A DNA stretch of 64,000 nucleotides, taken from NCBI RefSeq assembly GCF_000218565.1, contig NC_015684.1, forward strand, positions 3,280,001 to 3,344,000. Direction: 5' to 3'. The notes beneath the pieces were generated by a model. It was not told where the DNA came from and searched no databases. It saw nothing but the letters and a program-made list of their open reading frames with translations. This document shows positions 9,153 to 18,042 of this stretch, one piece after another. The translations under genes were made by a program, and so were the position numbers. The stretch's first letter is position 1; each line of letters opens with the position of its first letter. This DNA comes from Afipia carboxidovorans OM5. Its GTDB lineage: Bacteria > Pseudomonadota > Alphaproteobacteria > Rhizobiales > Xanthobacteraceae.

Positions 9153-9761
9153 GTGAATGATCGCTCTCAATACTTGCCCGCCGACGAGCGCCGAGCCGCC
9201 ACAGTGCAAGCCGTGGTCGACTTGGCAGCCAAGCAAAACCCGGCCGAGATCACGACCGCGGCTATCGCTGATCGGATGGGTTTGACGCAGGGTGCGTTAT
9301 TTCGTCACTTCCCCAACAAGGACGCGATCCTGGAAGCAACGATGTCCTGGGTCAGCGAACGGCTGCTGATCAGCGTGGACAAGGCGGCCGAAGGCGCCGC
9401 ATCCCCTGTTGCGGCGCTCGAAGCCATGTTCATGACGCATATCGACTTCGTGGCCAAACATCCTGGCGTGCCACGCATGCTGTTCGGAGAGCTACAGCGC
9501 TCTGGCGAGACGCTCGCGAAGCGTATGGTGCAAACCTTAATCCGTCAGTACGAACAGCGACTGCGCCGCTTGATGGAGGAAGGCAAGGCGCAGGGCGAGT
9601 TGGACGCAGAGCTAAACGTGGATGCTGCCGCCGTGTTGTTCATTGGCACTATCCAGGGATTGGTCATGCAGTCGTTGTTGGCCGGCAAGGTCAATCGGAT
9701 TCGGCGCGAGGCTCCAGCCGTATTTGCCATTTATCGCCGTGGCATTGAAGCAGCGCAATGA
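9153..9761 (+). CDS. TetR/AcrR family regulator of the ABC exporter
   Basis: About 202 residues. The N-terminal helix-turn-helix is the segment ITTAAIADRMGLTQGALFRHFPNKDAIL; the rest is a helical ligand domain. GTG at 9153 is preferred because GGAG lies 9 bases before it; a TTG at 9138 would add five residues. The protein is about 60% identical by eye to the second TetR of this window at 20554-21150, including an identical HPGVPRMLFGELQR block. It is followed 88 bases later by the exporter genes, and is divergent from phaC. It probably represses its own operon and perhaps phaC. Confidence 0.9.
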   Translation: MNDRSQYLPADERRAATVQAVVDLAAKQNPAEITTAAIADRMGLTQGALFRHFPNKDAILEATMSWVSERLLISVDKAAEGAASPVAALEAMFMTHIDFVAKHPGVPRMLFGELQRSGETLAKRMVQTLIRQYEQRLRRLMEEGKAQGELDAELNVDAAAVLFIGTIQGLVMQSLLAGKVNRIRREAPAVFAIYRRGIEAAQ

Positions 9762-9849
9762 AAGCTCTCTGCGTCCATGCCCCCGGCGAGCCAACGCCGA
9801 ACCAGCGCATCATAAACCTCGTCGCCGCTCAGCACATGGGGCGCATGCG

Positions 9850-10881
9850 ATGACCAGAATTGCCTCCTCTCGCACCGCGAAACTAGCAATCGTTTTCGGG
9901 GCTGTCTTCGTGCTGGGTCTCGGCGCCGCGTTCTTATGGATACAGCGCACCGACAAGGGTATTGGCCTGCTGCGCCTCTATGGCAATGTCGATATCCGCG
10001 AGGTGCAACTGGCCTTCCGCCAGCCTGGGCGCGTAACTCAAATGGCTTTCGATGAGGGCGACGCCGTCAGCGCCGGCACGTGCTTGGCCGCTCTTGACGC
10101 GCAGCCCTATCGGGAAGCACTTGCGGCCGCGCAAGCCCAGGTGCAGGTGGCACAGGCAGAACTCGCTAAGCTGCGCCGCGGTTTGCGTCCGCAGGAAATT
10201 ACCCAGGCACGAGAGGCGCTCAAACAAGCACAGGTTGTTGCTATTGACGCTGAGCGTAACCATCAGCGTCAAAGCAGTCTGCTTGCGTCAGGGTCCACCA
10301 CCCAGCGCGCAGCCGACGCCGCCCGCACGGCTCGAGACCAGGCAGCCGCTGGCGTTGAGGTAGCCAAGGCTGCGCTGTCGCAGGCATTCGAAGGTTTTCG
10401 CGAGGAGGACATTGCCGCCGCGGAAGCACGTCTGGCTGTCGCGCAAGCAGCACAGGCGCAAGCCACTATCTCTCTTACGGACACTGAATTGATAGCGCCT
10501 AGCGACGGAACCATCATCGCGCGGGTACGTGAACCCGGCAGTATGGTTGCGAGCCAGAGCACGGTCTACAGCCTAAGTTTGGACAAGCCTGTCTACGTGC
10601 GCGCCTACATAGGTGAGCCGGATTTGGGGCGTATCGCGCCCGGCACCGCAGTGCGTGTTAAGAGCGATTCTGCGGGAAAGATTTATCGCGGTCAGATCGG
10701 CTTCATCTCACCGCGCGCCGAATTCACACCCAAGACGGTGGAAACGACGGATTTGCGCACGGACCTGGTCTATCGCCTGCGCATCGTCATCGACGAAGCC
10801 GATCATGACACCGCTTTGCGCCAAGGCATGCCGGTGACGATCGAGGTTGATGCTAAGTCCGGTCCCATGGGGAAACGCTAA
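9850..10881 (+). CDS. HlyD-type membrane fusion protein of ABC-2 exporter
   Basis: A 343-residue periplasmic adaptor of the YbhG kind: one N-terminal membrane anchor (about residues 12-31), a lipoyl half-motif at GRVTQMAFDEGDAVSAG, a long Ala/Gln-rich coiled-coil hairpin from about residue 85 to 205, then the second lipoyl half (APSDGTIIARVREPGS) and beta-barrel. It bridges the inner-membrane exporter to an outer-membrane channel. The ATG at 9850 is the first plausible start; upstream residues in frame are non-coding. The stop at 10881 is one base before the start of the ATPase gene. Confidence 0.88.
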   Translation: MTRIASSRTAKLAIVFGAVFVLGLGAAFLWIQRTDKGIGLLRLYGNVDIREVQLAFRQPGRVTQMAFDEGDAVSAGTCLAALDAQPYREALAAAQAQVQVAQAELAKLRRGLRPQEITQAREALKQAQVVAIDAERNHQRQSSLLASGSTTQRAADAARTARDQAAAGVEVAKAALSQAFEGFREEDIAAAEARLAVAQAAQAQATISLTDTELIAPSDGTIIARVREPGSMVASQSTVYSLSLDKPVYVRAYIGEPDLGRIAPGTAVRVKSDSAGKIYRGQIGFISPRAEFTPKTVETTDLRTDLVYRLRIVIDEADHDTALRQGMPVTIEVDAKSGPMGKR

Positions 10882-10882
10882 G

Positions 10883-12664
10883 ATGCAAGCGAGCGCCGTT
10901 ATTGCAGCTGCGCCGAAAAGCTCGAACGCAAACGCAGATGCCGCAGCCGTCGTGATCGAGGGTGTGGACAAGCATTTTGGCGACGTGCGTGCCTTGCGGA
11001 ATTTGAGTGCGCGCATCCACTACGGGCGATTGACGGGTCTGGTTGGCCCGGACGGCGCTGGCAAGACGACGCTGATGCGGATTCTGACCGGCCTCCTGGT
11101 ACCCAACGCCGGCCACGTCACCTTGGCCGGGTACGACGTGGTGCGGGACAACGACGCCATTCACGTCGCCAGTGGTTACATGCCGCAGCGCTTCGGTTTG
11201 TATGAAGACCTGTCAGTGATCGAGAACATGCGCCTGTATGCGCAGTTGCGCGGCATGGACGCAGACCGCAACGCCGATCTGTTTGCTGAATTGCTCGACT
11301 TCACGCGGCTTGGCCCCTTTACCAAGCGTCTGGCTGGAAAGCTCTCTGGTGGCATGAAACAGAAGCTGGGCTTGGCCTGTGCGCTCATGGCGCGGCCCAA
11401 AGTCCTCTTGCTGGATGAGCCCGGAGTAGGAGTCGATCCGGTCAGCCGCCAGGATTTGTGGCGCATGGTACAGGCACTCACCGACGAAGGCATGGCGGTG
11501 GTCTGGTCCACCGCCTATCTTGACGAGGCTGAGCGCTGCGAGAGTGTGCTGTTACTGAACCAGGGCCAACTCTTGTTCGATGGCCCGCCGCAAGAACTGA
11601 CTGCGCAGCTTAAAGGTCGCAGTTTCCGTCTGGAAGACGTCGGCGCCAAGCGCCGGGCGGTGTTGACAGAAGCACTCGATCTCGAGAGCGTGAGCGATGG
11701 TGTGATCCAGGGGGCTGGCGTCCGCGTGGTGCTGCGCGCCGGCGCGCAAGCGGAGCAGATCCAGGCACTGGCCGATCAGACGCAAGTACGGCTGGCGCCG
11801 GTGCCTGCACGCTTCGAGGATGCCTTCATCGATCTGCTCGGCGGCGGCCCCGGTGGCACCTCTACCTTGGCCCAGCGCCTGCCGCCGATCGAACTGGGTT
11901 CCGACATTGCCGTGTCTTGCCGGAATCTCACCAAGCGCTTTGGTGAATTCACCGCCACCGACAATGTCAGTTTTGAAGTACAAAAGGGCGAAATCTTTGG
12001 CCTGCTTGGGCCCAACGGCGCAGGCAAATCCACTACCTTCAAGATGCTGTGCGGCCTGCTCAAGCCGACTGCAGGTGAGGCGCATGTTGTGGGGCACGAT
12101 CTGCGTCGGGCGACTGGCGAGGCAAAGAGCCGGCTTGGCTACATGGCGCAGAAGTTTTCGCTCTATGGCCTGCTCTCGGTGCGGCAGAACCTGGAGTTCT
12201 CGGCCGGGGTGTATCAATTGGCCGGGGACACACGACGCGAACGCATCGAGGAAATGATAGCAACCTTCGACCTGGGCGGCTGGTTGTCCGCCACACCCGA
12301 TTCCCTGCCGCTGGGGCACAAGCAGCGCCTGGCGCTGGCATGCTCGCTCATGCATCGGCCTCCCGTGCTGTTCCTGGACGAACCCACTTCGGGCGTGGAC
12401 CCCATCACCCGGCGTGAATTCTGGACTCACATCAACGGCCTAGCGCGCAAGGGTGTGACCATCATGGTTACCACCCACTTCATGGACGAGGCCGAATACT
12501 GCGACCGGGTGGCCATGCTCTCGCGTGCGCGGCTCATTGCGCTGGATACTCCTGACGCGCTCAAGCGTGTCACCGCCAATGCCGAGCGGCCGGATCCGAC
12601 CATGGAGGATGCCTTCATCCATCTGGTGGAGTCCGCCGACCGTGAAATGGAGGCGACCTCATGA
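10883..12664 (+). CDS. Tandem ATPase subunit of ABC-2 exporter (YbhF type)
   Basis: A 593-residue protein with two ABC ATPase domains. Domain 1 (about 25-240) has Walker A GPDGAGKTT, signature LSGGMKQKLG and Walker B VLLLDEPGVGVDP; domain 2 (about 335-560) has GPNGAGKSTT and VLFLDEPTSGVDP but a degenerate signature, LPLGHKQRL. Such paired ATPases with one weak site are usual in YbhF. It powers the two permeases downstream. The start at 10883 directly follows the adaptor gene; the stop overlaps the next start by four bases. Confidence 0.92.
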   Translation: MQASAVIAAAPKSSNANADAAAVVIEGVDKHFGDVRALRNLSARIHYGRLTGLVGPDGAGKTTLMRILTGLLVPNAGHVTLAGYDVVRDNDAIHVASGYMPQRFGLYEDLSVIENMRLYAQLRGMDADRNADLFAELLDFTRLGPFTKRLAGKLSGGMKQKLGLACALMARPKVLLLDEPGVGVDPVSRQDLWRMVQALTDEGMAVVWSTAYLDEAERCESVLLLNQGQLLFDGPPQELTAQLKGRSFRLEDVGAKRRAVLTEALDLESVSDGVIQGAGVRVVLRAGAQAEQIQALADQTQVRLAPVPARFEDAFIDLLGGGPGGTSTLAQRLPPIELGSDIAVSCRNLTKRFGEFTATDNVSFEVQKGEIFGLLGPNGAGKSTTFKMLCGLLKPTAGEAHVVGHDLRRATGEAKSRLGYMAQKFSLYGLLSVRQNLEFSAGVYQLAGDTRRERIEEMIATFDLGGWLSATPDSLPLGHKQRLALACSLMHRPPVLFLDEPTSGVDPITRREFWTHINGLARKGVTIMVTTHFMDEAEYCDRVAMLSRARLIALDTPDALKRVTANAERPDPTMEDAFIHLVESADREMEATS

Positions 12665-13830
12665 ACGCCGCCCCACAACCCAAGGACGGAGATGGCGCGA
12701 GGCGAGCCAGCCTGCGCCGCTTCAATCTGCAGCGCCTCACGGCACTGGTTTACAAAGAAAGCCTGCAGGCACTGCGCGACCCGTCGACGCTGCTGATCGC
12801 GTTCGTATTGCCGGTCGTCTTGCTGCTGCTGTTTGCCTATGCGGTGTCGCTGGATGCCAAGGAGGTCCGCGTCGGCGTAGTGCTGGAATCACCCGGCGCC
12901 GCCGCGCAAGAGCTAGCTGCCGCCTTTTCTGGCACCCGCTTTCTGGACGCGCACTTTGCCCACGATCGGCGCGAAGTGGCCGACAAGCTCGTCTCCGGCG
13001 AGTTGCGTGGCTACGTAGTGATCCCGCAGGACTTCGAGCGACGCCTGGCCCAGCGGGGCAGTGAACCGCTAGTGCAGATCGTCACCGATGGCTCCTATCC
13101 TAATACTGCCAGCTACGTCGAAAACTATGCCCGGGGTGTGGTCCAAAGCTGGCGCGCCGGGCTTGATGTTGCAGCGCCCGCCCAGGCCGTGGTGCTGGAG
13201 CCGCGCTACTGGTTCAACCCCGAGCTGGAGAGCCGCCGCGCGCTGATCCCCGGCGCCATCGCTATTGTCATGACCATCATCGGCACCATGCTGACGGCGC
13301 TGGTGGTGGCGCGCGAATGGGAACGCGGCACCATGGAGGCCGTGCTGTCCACGCCCGCCTCGGTGGCGGAAATCCTGATCGGCAAGCTACTGCCGTATTT
13401 CGTGCTCGGCATGCTGTCCACGTTGGGCGCGGCAGCGCTGGCCGTGTTCGTGTTTGGTGTGCCGCTGCGCGGCTCGTTAGCAGCGCTGCTGCTGCTGTCG
13501 GCGGTGTTCATGGCACCGGCGCTGGGTCAGGGACTGCTCATCTCATCACTGGCGCGTAACCAGTTTCTGGCGGCGCAGATCGCGCTGTTTACTGGCTTTT
13601 TGCCAGCATTCATGCTCTCGGGCTTCCTGTACGAGATTGACGCCATGCCGGCACCTATCCGCGCCATTACCCGGCTGATTCCGGCGCGCTACTTCGTCGA
13701 ATCGCTCAAGACGGTGTTTCTGGCCGGAGACATCTGGACGGTATTCACTCGCAATCTATTGGCTATGGCTGCCATCGGTGTCGTGTTTTTCGTGCTTGCC
13801 CAGCGCGCCACACGCAAGAACCTGGAGTAG
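12661..13830 (+). CDS. ABC-2 permease (YbhS-like)
   Basis: A 389-residue inner-membrane permease: one membrane helix near residue 40-60, a large extracytoplasmic domain to about residue 195, then five helices including VMTIIGTMLTALVVAREWERGTME, the conserved cytoplasmic elbow of ABC-2 permeases. The start overlaps the ATPase stop (ATGA). It forms a heterodimer with the next gene product. The exported substrate cannot be read from sequence; drugs, or an envelope component, are typical for this family. Confidence 0.9.
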   Translation: MNAAPQPKDGDGARRASLRRFNLQRLTALVYKESLQALRDPSTLLIAFVLPVVLLLLFAYAVSLDAKEVRVGVVLESPGAAAQELAAAFSGTRFLDAHFAHDRREVADKLVSGELRGYVVIPQDFERRLAQRGSEPLVQIVTDGSYPNTASYVENYARGVVQSWRAGLDVAAPAQAVVLEPRYWFNPELESRRALIPGAIAIVMTIIGTMLTALVVAREWERGTMEAVLSTPASVAEILIGKLLPYFVLGMLSTLGAAALAVFVFGVPLRGSLAALLLLSAVFMAPALGQGLLISSLARNQFLAAQIALFTGFLPAFMLSGFLYEIDAMPAPIRAITRLIPARYFVESLKTVFLAGDIWTVFTRNLLAMAAIGVVFFVLAQRATRKNLE

Positions 13831-13834
13831 GCCC

Positions 13835-14953
13835 GTGTCCAGCTCCATCTTCAGCTTCATCCGCTTGCGGGCGCAGTTTATCAAGGAAATCCTCAGCGTC
13901 CTGCGCGATCCGCGCAGCCGCATGGTGGTGTTCGTGCCGCCCATCCTGCAACTGCTCGTGTTCGCCTTTGCCGCAACGCTGGAAGTGCGCAATGTCGACA
14001 TCGCCGTGTACAACCAGGATGCGGGCCGCTGGTCGCACGAACTGGTACAGCGCCTAAATAGTGCCCGCTTCATCACCCAAGTCCGGCATGTGGACAGCCA
14101 GCGGTATCTGCACGAGTTGATTGACCGGGGTGAGGTGATCGCCGCGCTCGCCATCCCAGTGGATTTTTCGCGCACGATTGCCGCCGGTGACAGCGGCCGC
14201 ACACAGGTGCTGGTCGATGGCCGGCGCAGCAACTCCGGTCAGATCACTGTCGCCTATCTGTCCACCATAGCGGCCGATGTCAGCGCTGAAGTCGTGCCCG
14301 ACGCGCAAGCGCCAACACCCGTGGTCGTGCGTCACTGGTTCAATCCGAACCTGGTCTACCGCTGGTTCATCGTACCCGGACTGACCGGGATCCTGGCGCT
14401 GTTCAGCGCGCTGCTCATCACCTCGCTGTCGATTGCGCGCGAACGCGAGCTCGGCACTTTCGACCAGTTGCTGGTGTCGCCCACCTCAACGCCGGAAATC
14501 ATCATTTCCAAGTCGCTGCCGGCGCTAGCGATCGGCACCCTGCTGGGTCTTTTCATGATCAGTGCGGGCGTATTTTTGTTCCGCATTCCCTTTACCGGTT
14601 CGTTCGGCTTGCTGCTTGCCAGCCTGGTGCTATTCATCTTGTCGGTGGTCGGCATCGGCCTCATGATTTCCGCGGTCAGCATGACGCAGCAGCAGGCCAT
14701 TCTGGGTGCATTCGCTATTGGCGTGCCGGCGGTACTGATGTCCGGCTTTGCTACGCCGGTGGAAAACATGCCAGTGGTCCTGCAATGGTTGGCCCAAGTC
14801 ATTCCGCTGACCCACTTCCTCATTATCGTCGAGGGCAGCTTTCTTAAAGCCATGCCGCCCGGTGACATTCTCGCCAGCCTGTGGCCGCTGGCGGTCATCG
14901 CCCTGGCCACGCTGACGATGGCGACCGTATTCGTCAGAGGGCGCCTCCAATGA
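13835..14953 (+). CDS. ABC-2 permease (YbhR-like), second subunit
   Basis: A 372-residue permease built like the preceding one, with RWFIVPGLTGILALFSALL and the elbow SIARERELGTFDQLLVSP. It begins at a GTG four bases after the stop of the first permease (GGAG within the previous codons serves as binding site), so the pair is translated together. A longer frame starting inside the previous gene is not needed. It pairs with the first permease to make the transmembrane channel. Confidence 0.88.
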   Translation: MSSSIFSFIRLRAQFIKEILSVLRDPRSRMVVFVPPILQLLVFAFAATLEVRNVDIAVYNQDAGRWSHELVQRLNSARFITQVRHVDSQRYLHELIDRGEVIAALAIPVDFSRTIAAGDSGRTQVLVDGRRSNSGQITVAYLSTIAADVSAEVVPDAQAPTPVVVRHWFNPNLVYRWFIVPGLTGILALFSALLITSLSIARERELGTFDQLLVSPTSTPEIIISKSLPALAIGTLLGLFMISAGVFLFRIPFTGSFGLLLASLVLFILSVVGIGLMISAVSMTQQQAILGAFAIGVPAVLMSGFATPVENMPVVLQWLAQVIPLTHFLIIVEGSFLKAMPPGDILASLWPLAVIALATLTMATVFVRGRLQ

Positions 14954-15277
14954 AACCGAAGACCCGCACCCCTTTCTTTTGCGCAGCGATCACTGGACCG
15001 GGTGCGAGCCTTCAAAAGGTTGCCCATCCAGACATGAACAAGGACGCTGCTGTTGCCGAAGCTTTAGCCAATCCCCGAAGACCGAATGGGCAAGGCCCAG
15101 GAACGCACCTCTCAACGCCGAAGGATGAAGAGGCCATGGTGCGGAGCGTGATTGACGGCGACCTTGCCAGAACGTCAGGCCGCAGAGAAGATGCTCAGCC
15201 TGTACATGAACATCCTGCCGAATCTGCCGACATGTCATGCACAACCACTTGCCATCCAGATAATGGAGTCTTGCTTC
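14950..15277 (+). other. Intergenic stretch with possible gene remnant
   Basis: A frame opens at 14950 with an ATGA overlap of the permease stop and starts MKPKTRTPFFCAAITG, which looks like a signal sequence, but it continues into 114 residues with no family resemblance and runs into the OsmC gene in another frame. Exporter operons of this type often carry an outer-membrane channel gene here, so this may be a deletion scar of one. No terminator was seen. Confidence 0.3.
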
Positions 15278-15727
15278 ATGAGCGAAACGCACTCTGTCAC
15301 CATCACGCGTCAAGACAAGTTCAAATTCCTGATCGATTTTGAACCTGGACTTGGACAGATCATGGGCGACGAGGCCCCGCCAATCGGCGACGGCACAGGC
15401 CCGACGCCGGCCCACCTATTGGCAGCCGCGATGGCTAATTGTCTGTCGGCCAGCCTGGTATTCGCGATCGGCAAGTTCAAGGGCGACCCTGGGCATCTCG
15501 TCACTACGGCAACCTGGGAAGTTGGCCGCAATGAACAGAACCGGCTGCGCGTAACCGGCGTCAATGTGGCGATCACGCTGGGAGTCGCAGCCGATACCCT
15601 GCCGCGGCTCGATCGCGCACTGGAACAGTTTGAGGATTTCTGCACCGTGTCCCAGAGCGTGCGCGCTGGCATTCCGTTCAATGTTACCGTGAAGGAGATG
15701 GATGGAACTGTGCTGAAACAGGGCTGA
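15278..15727 (+). CDS. OsmC/Ohr family thiol peroxidase-like protein
   Basis: A 149-residue protein with OsmC topology and the helix AAAMANCLSASLVF holding the first conserved cysteine (MANCL); the second sits in FEDFCTVSQSVRAGIPF. Members reduce organic hydroperoxides through this Cys pair or serve as sulfur-transfer or detoxification proteins. The ATG at 15278 has GGAG nine bases upstream; an ATG five codons earlier is less well placed. It follows the exporter genes at 324 bases distance and may be the last member of that operon. Confidence 0.85.
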   Translation: MSETHSVTITRQDKFKFLIDFEPGLGQIMGDEAPPIGDGTGPTPAHLLAAAMANCLSASLVFAIGKFKGDPGHLVTTATWEVGRNEQNRLRVTGVNVAITLGVAADTLPRLDRALEQFEDFCTVSQSVRAGIPFNVTVKEMDGTVLKQG

Positions 15728-15893
15728 TCCGCTATGTTCTCGCATCTCGGCTCCGAGCATCCGCACCAGCGCCTGTGCGTAGAGGTCGAAGCAATCCCAT
15801 TCCATCCCCTCGACATCGCAGTGCCGTTGAGCACGACTTCATTGGAAGTATGGCCGAACGCTTCCTCATTGTTACGGGAGTTCCCGCGCACTA

Positions 15894-16334
15894 TTATTGG
15901 TTCGATGGTGGATCGTTTTGTGCATCGGGCGAAAGCGAATATTCACGGCATCTAATTGATAAAATGACGCTTACGCCAAACCAAAATGCCGTTCGCAGGC
16001 TCATCGCGACGACAGTCTGCATTTCGTAAGCGTTGCCTGCCAATATCCAGCCACCTAAACCAAGAAAGACTATAGTGGTTGCTATGGTAATTGCCACCGC
16101 AGATACGGGCGCCCACCTGCGTTTCAGAATCAATCCAACGCCACTGATAATATACGCAAAGCCGGCTGCAAAATTGAAATACAATACGAAAGGCACAATT
16201 TTTGCCGCCGAACTTTCTGTCCCATGTAGCTCAAAAAGAGCACGCCCTCCGGAAATAAGCGTGGCTGCTCCGAACAGGATCGCGATTCCGGAAAGTACTT
16301 TAATCACCGGATTTGATGTCCAGACAGACACCAT
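15894..16334 (-). CDS. Four-helix membrane protein of unknown function
   Basis: A 146-residue hydrophobic protein with four predicted membrane helices (about residues 10-30, 46-68, 74-96 and 104-126). GAGGAAA lies just upstream of the ATG, supporting expression. No conserved family was recognised. The base composition here is more AT-rich than the neighbouring exporter genes, which may point to separate acquisition. Confidence 0.65.
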   Translation of the reverse strand: MVSVWTSNPVIKVLSGIAILFGAATLISGGRALFELHGTESSAAKIVPFVLYFNFAAGFAYIISGVGLILKRRWAPVSAVAITIATTIVFLGLGGWILAGNAYEMQTVVAMSLRTAFWFGVSVILSIRCREYSLSPDAQNDPPSNQ

Positions 16335-16369
16335 GACCTTTCCTCCTCATCCATTTCGGAAGGCGCGCA

Positions 16370-16780
16370 CTACCGCTCCAATTTAAAGGTCTGTTTGCCC
16401 TCCCGGAGCCCAACATATCCGTTACTAGTGCGAACCAATTGTACACAACGCTCAGGAAGTAGTGCTCCTGGCTTGAGACAAAGACCATCCGGCGTCGGTC
16501 GCCATTTTGGAGTCAACTCCATCGGTCCACCCGTCATCTTGCCTGTCCCGTTCTGGAAAAGAATAAGAGTGCCGGGACGACCATCTTCCATTGTCATTTT
16601 CCACGAACGCCCATCGGCAACCTTTGCCGCCAATGATGCGTTGGAGTCTGAAACTTGAGCCGGCGCCCTAGTCATTTGCATTACTACGCCAGCGATCATA
16701 ACGATAAGCCACGTCGTGCGACGATGCGTTCTGATGTTCGTGTCGAAACGCGACGAGGGGGTCGATGAATTCAAGCTCAT
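16370..16780 (-). CDS. Small exported protein of unknown function
   Basis: A 136-residue protein with an N-terminal basic stretch followed by a hydrophobic segment (LIVMIAGVVMQM) and an AxA-like cleavage region, so it is probably secreted to the periplasm. The mature part is a small beta-rich domain with phrases such as MEDGRPGTLILFQNGTGKMTG. AAGGAG stands nine bases before the ATG at 16780. No family was recognised. It follows the ABC exporter operon on the same strand. Confidence 0.6.
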   Translation of the reverse strand: MSLNSSTPSSRFDTNIRTHRRTTWLIVMIAGVVMQMTRAPAQVSDSNASLAAKVADGRSWKMTMEDGRPGTLILFQNGTGKMTGGPMELTPKWRPTPDGLCLKPGALLPERCVQLVRTSNGYVGLREGKQTFKLER

Positions 16781-16833
16781 GGGTGCAAACTCCTTATTTT
16801 GACATGATGACAAGCGATGAGGCGGCCGCGCTC

Positions 16834-17334
16834 CTAGCGCTTCGTTATCGATCGCAATTTCAGGAGCGATCTTTTTATCCGAAGCGAGATCATTGACAGG
16901 GTGCACCGAAGCAGCTTTCCAATTTTTGCTGCCCTGACGTAGCCTATCCGCAATGCCCGACTGCTTAGATTATGAGAGCCAACGGCTACGTAGAATCCGA
17001 TCGCCACGGCAGCGAGTATTATAAGCAACATAATAAGAAAGACTCCCAACAACGTGAGAAACGTAAATCCGCAAAAATTCAGGAAAGTGTTCCGCAGAAT
17101 ATTCACCCCAGGTCTGGTCGAAAAAGATCGACCTCGCATCTGCATTGAAGTGTGTTTCGTGCTGGAGTTTCGATGAACAGGGGCGACAAGGAGCGTCCGC
17201 CAGGCGGGAGCTGAATGAAGCATCTGAGTATTGTTATCTGCCACAGTTCGACAATGTTGCTCATCGCTTCTCACCTCCTCCAAGCTTGCTGCCGGCTTAC
17301 GGAATGTCGATATAGTTTGAGAGGCTGTGCTCAT
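16834..17334 (-). CDS. Possible single-helix membrane protein coupled to exporter
   Basis: A 166-residue frame whose ATG overlaps the stop of the ABC ATPase by four bases (ATGA), with GAGGGG upstream, which favours a real, coupled gene. Residues about 87-117 form one long hydrophobic helix; the tail is strongly basic. The N-terminal half has no recognisable features and the codon use is less GC-rich than the exporter genes. No family is known to me. It could be an accessory subunit or a decayed reading frame. Confidence 0.45.
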   Translation of the reverse strand: MSTASQTISTFRKPAASLEEVRSDEQHCRTVADNNTQMLHSAPAWRTLLVAPVHRNSSTKHTSMQMRGRSFSTRPGVNILRNTFLNFCGFTFLTLLGVFLIMLLIILAAVAIGFYVAVGSHNLSSRALRIGYVRAAKIGKLLRCTLSMISLRIKRSLLKLRSITKR

Positions 17335-18041
17335 TCGAAACCGCGCCCCTCTCCAGCCTCTTCGATAGTTACGCCATCTCTGATATGGTAGATGCGCTTG
17401 AAGGTCGGGATGATCTTCTCATCGTGCGTGACGACGATGATGGCTGTTCCGAATTGAGCGGCCATTTCATTGAGAATGCGGATCACGGTGAGGGCTCGCA
17501 CGCTGTCGAGCGGCGCCGTGGGTTCGTCGGCAAGGACGACCGGCGGACGGTTGATCAGGCCGCGCGCGATCGCAACCCGTTGCTGTTCACCACCGGAAAG
17601 TTGCGAGGGCATTGCAGTAGCGCGATGTTCGACATCAAGCGCCTTTAGAAGTTCCCGCGCGCGTCGACGGGATTCATTGTTGGGGACGCCGGCCAGCATG
17701 GGTAGCAGCGCGATATTGTCGGTGACGTCCAGAAAGGGGATGAGGTAGGGTGCCTGGAAGACGAAGCCGATCTTGTCGCGTCGCAACGCGCGAAGATCAG
17801 GGATGCTCCAGCTATCATTATAGATCGTCTCGTCGCCGAGGGTCATGCGCCCACCAGTCGGGTCGATGACCGCACCCAGGGCTTTGAGCAACGTACTCTT
17901 GCCCGAGCCCGACGGGCCGATCAGGCCGACCACCTCGCCGGGTGCAACCTGCATATTGATGTCTTTCAGGGCGTCGACCGCGGTATCGCCGCTGCCATAC
18001 CGCTTCCTGATTTTTTCGATGAGGATTCCGCCGCTGCCCAT
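17331..18041 (-). CDS. ABC exporter ATPase (DevA/LolD-like)
   Basis: A 236-residue ATPase with Walker A GPSGSGKST near residue 46, signature LSGGEQQRVAIARGL and Walker B VVLADEPTAPLDS. This is the MacB/LolD/DevA class that works with FtsX-type permeases. The start at 18041 lies one base past the permease stop, with GGGGGCTGAG overlapping as binding site. Together with the permease and fusion protein upstream it forms a tripartite efflux pump. Confidence 0.92.
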   Translation of the reverse strand: MGSGGILIEKIRKRYGSGDTAVDALKDINMQVAPGEVVGLIGPSGSGKSTLLKALGAVIDPTGGRMTLGDETIYNDSWSIPDLRALRRDKIGFVFQAPYLIPFLDVTDNIALLPMLAGVPNNESRRRARELLKALDVEHRATAMPSQLSGGEQQRVAIARGLINRPPVVLADEPTAPLDSVRALTVIRILNEMAAQFGTAIIVVTHDEKIIPTFKRIYHIRDGVTIEEAGEGRGFE

Positions 18042-18042
18042 C

